The position numbers and the translations under genes were made by a program. Shown piece by piece: positions 63,518 to 64,000 of a stretch of 64,000 nt of DNA (position 1 is its first letter; every line of letters starts with the position of its first letter). The notes beneath the pieces were generated by a model. The model searched no databases. It saw only the letters and a list, made by a program, of their open reading frames with translations, and was not told the origin of the DNA. The stretch comes from Ilyomonas sp963847085 (lineage in GTDB: Bacteria; Bacteroidota; Bacteroidia; Chitinophagales; Chitinophagaceae): NCBI GenBank assembly GCA_963847085.1, contig CAWJYO010000009.1:186001-250000 (forward strand), written 5' to 3'.

Positions 63518-64000
63518 ATGTGGAATTATCTCTTAGAAAATAAAGAGTGGATTTTTTCAGGTATAGGTGTCTCCATTTTAACTATTATTATTGCTTCTTT
63601 TTTAAAGAAAAAAAAGTCAACTAAAAAGAATTTTAAAAATGACAATCAATTCATTAGTTCATCATTTGATAATTCTTCAATTAATAATGTAAAAGGAGAT
63701 ACAATAAATTTCAATCAAACAATTGTCAACAAATCAAAAAACAAATTCGCTGAGAAAGAAAAGCCTGTTCCTATTATTGCAACACCTGAAATTGCAAAAG
63801 CAAAACAAGATTTCCTTGAATATAAATCAAAACTTAGAACTAACATTTATGCAGCTTTAGCGACTGCAAAAGTCCAAAAGTTTGACGCAATAATTGAAAT
63901 AAGACATGTTTGCGATGAAGTAGAAGAATTAATAAACGTCAGTCATCTCGAAACGCTGAATGAGCTAAAAGAAATGGAACAAGAAGGTTTAATTGAGTTT
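63518..64000 (+). CDS. Membrane-anchored protein of unknown function, 3' truncated by window
   Basis: 161 residues visible from MWNYLLENKEWIFSGIGVSI, still open at the window end. One N-terminal membrane segment (WIFSGIGVSILTIIIASFL, about 11-29) followed by KKKKSTKK, so the rest is cytoplasmic; then a Ser/Asn-rich stretch with GDTINFNQTIV, and a helical region from about 85 (EIAKAKQDFLEYKSKLRTN, EIRHVCDEVEELIN). AT-rich compared with the housekeeping genes. The layout resembles small membrane-tethered accessory or defence-type effectors, but no domain is recognised. Confidence 0.6.
   Translation, partial: MWNYLLENKEWIFSGIGVSILTIIIASFLKKKKSTKKNFKNDNQFISSSFDNSSINNVKGDTINFNQTIVNKSKNKFAEKEKPVPIIATPEIAKAKQDFLEYKSKLRTNIYAALATAKVQKFDAIIEIRHVCDEVEELINVSHLETLNELKEMEQEGLIEF

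Overview
The window is a chromosomal segment of a Bacteroidota bacterium, most likely of the Chitinophagaceae type. The pointers are a type IX secretion C-terminal sorting domain on the large peptidase, several lipoproteins with SC/AC lipoboxes, TTTG/TAnnTTTG-type promoters, few Shine-Dalgarno sites, a DAHP synthase fused to chorismate mutase, DUF4292 next to an EnvC-like protein, and a sulfatase/DUF3472/sialate-esterase group. The sequence is moderately AT-rich. No rRNA, tRNA or CRISPR array was recognised.

Layout. 0-5 kb: a broken PLP enzyme, a broken sugar nucleotidyltransferase, a FAS1 lipoprotein, a MarR-like regulator and a DoxX protein. 5-11 kb: a T9SS-exported M36-like metallopeptidase, an amine oxidase and an RlpA-like protein. 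11-24 kb: a long minus-strand aromatic amino acid cluster (pheA, aminotransferase, tyrA, DAHP synthase-chorismate mutase, aroB, aroA, aroC) with a DEAD-box helicase, an aldolase and a HAD hydrolase between its members. pheA is preceded by a Phe-rich leader peptide and mutually exclusive hairpins. 24-32 kb: secreted glycan-degradation genes. 32-39 kb: thrS, infC, fumC, a lipoprotein, folC and a TonB-like protein. 40-41 kb: an IS5-type insertion sequence. 41-60 kb: housekeeping genes (mltG, metZ, dnaN, dut, an envC-like gene, a wecA-like gene, frr, mscL, scpA, rnr). 60-64 kb: recF followed by an accessory strip in which the 3' end of recF occurs twice more, separating unrelated cargo.

Three layers are not explained by the gene list. 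(1) The 11-mer GCAAAAACAAA or its complement occurs 24 times by eye, in coding DNA in all three frames, in signal-peptide codons, in terminator stems and in loops of intergenic hairpins. (2) Gene 3' ends are duplicated downstream with cargo between the copies, at recF (two extra copies) and at the nucleotidyltransferase (one extra copy including its terminator). (3) A family of intergenic foldback elements is present, including one nested set.

Reading frames of at least eight genes, including thrS, folC and fumC, are broken by small indels. Because these are conserved housekeeping genes and the rest of each protein is well preserved, sequencing or assembly error is a serious alternative to real decay. 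Those genes are annotated as whole loci with the breaks stated.
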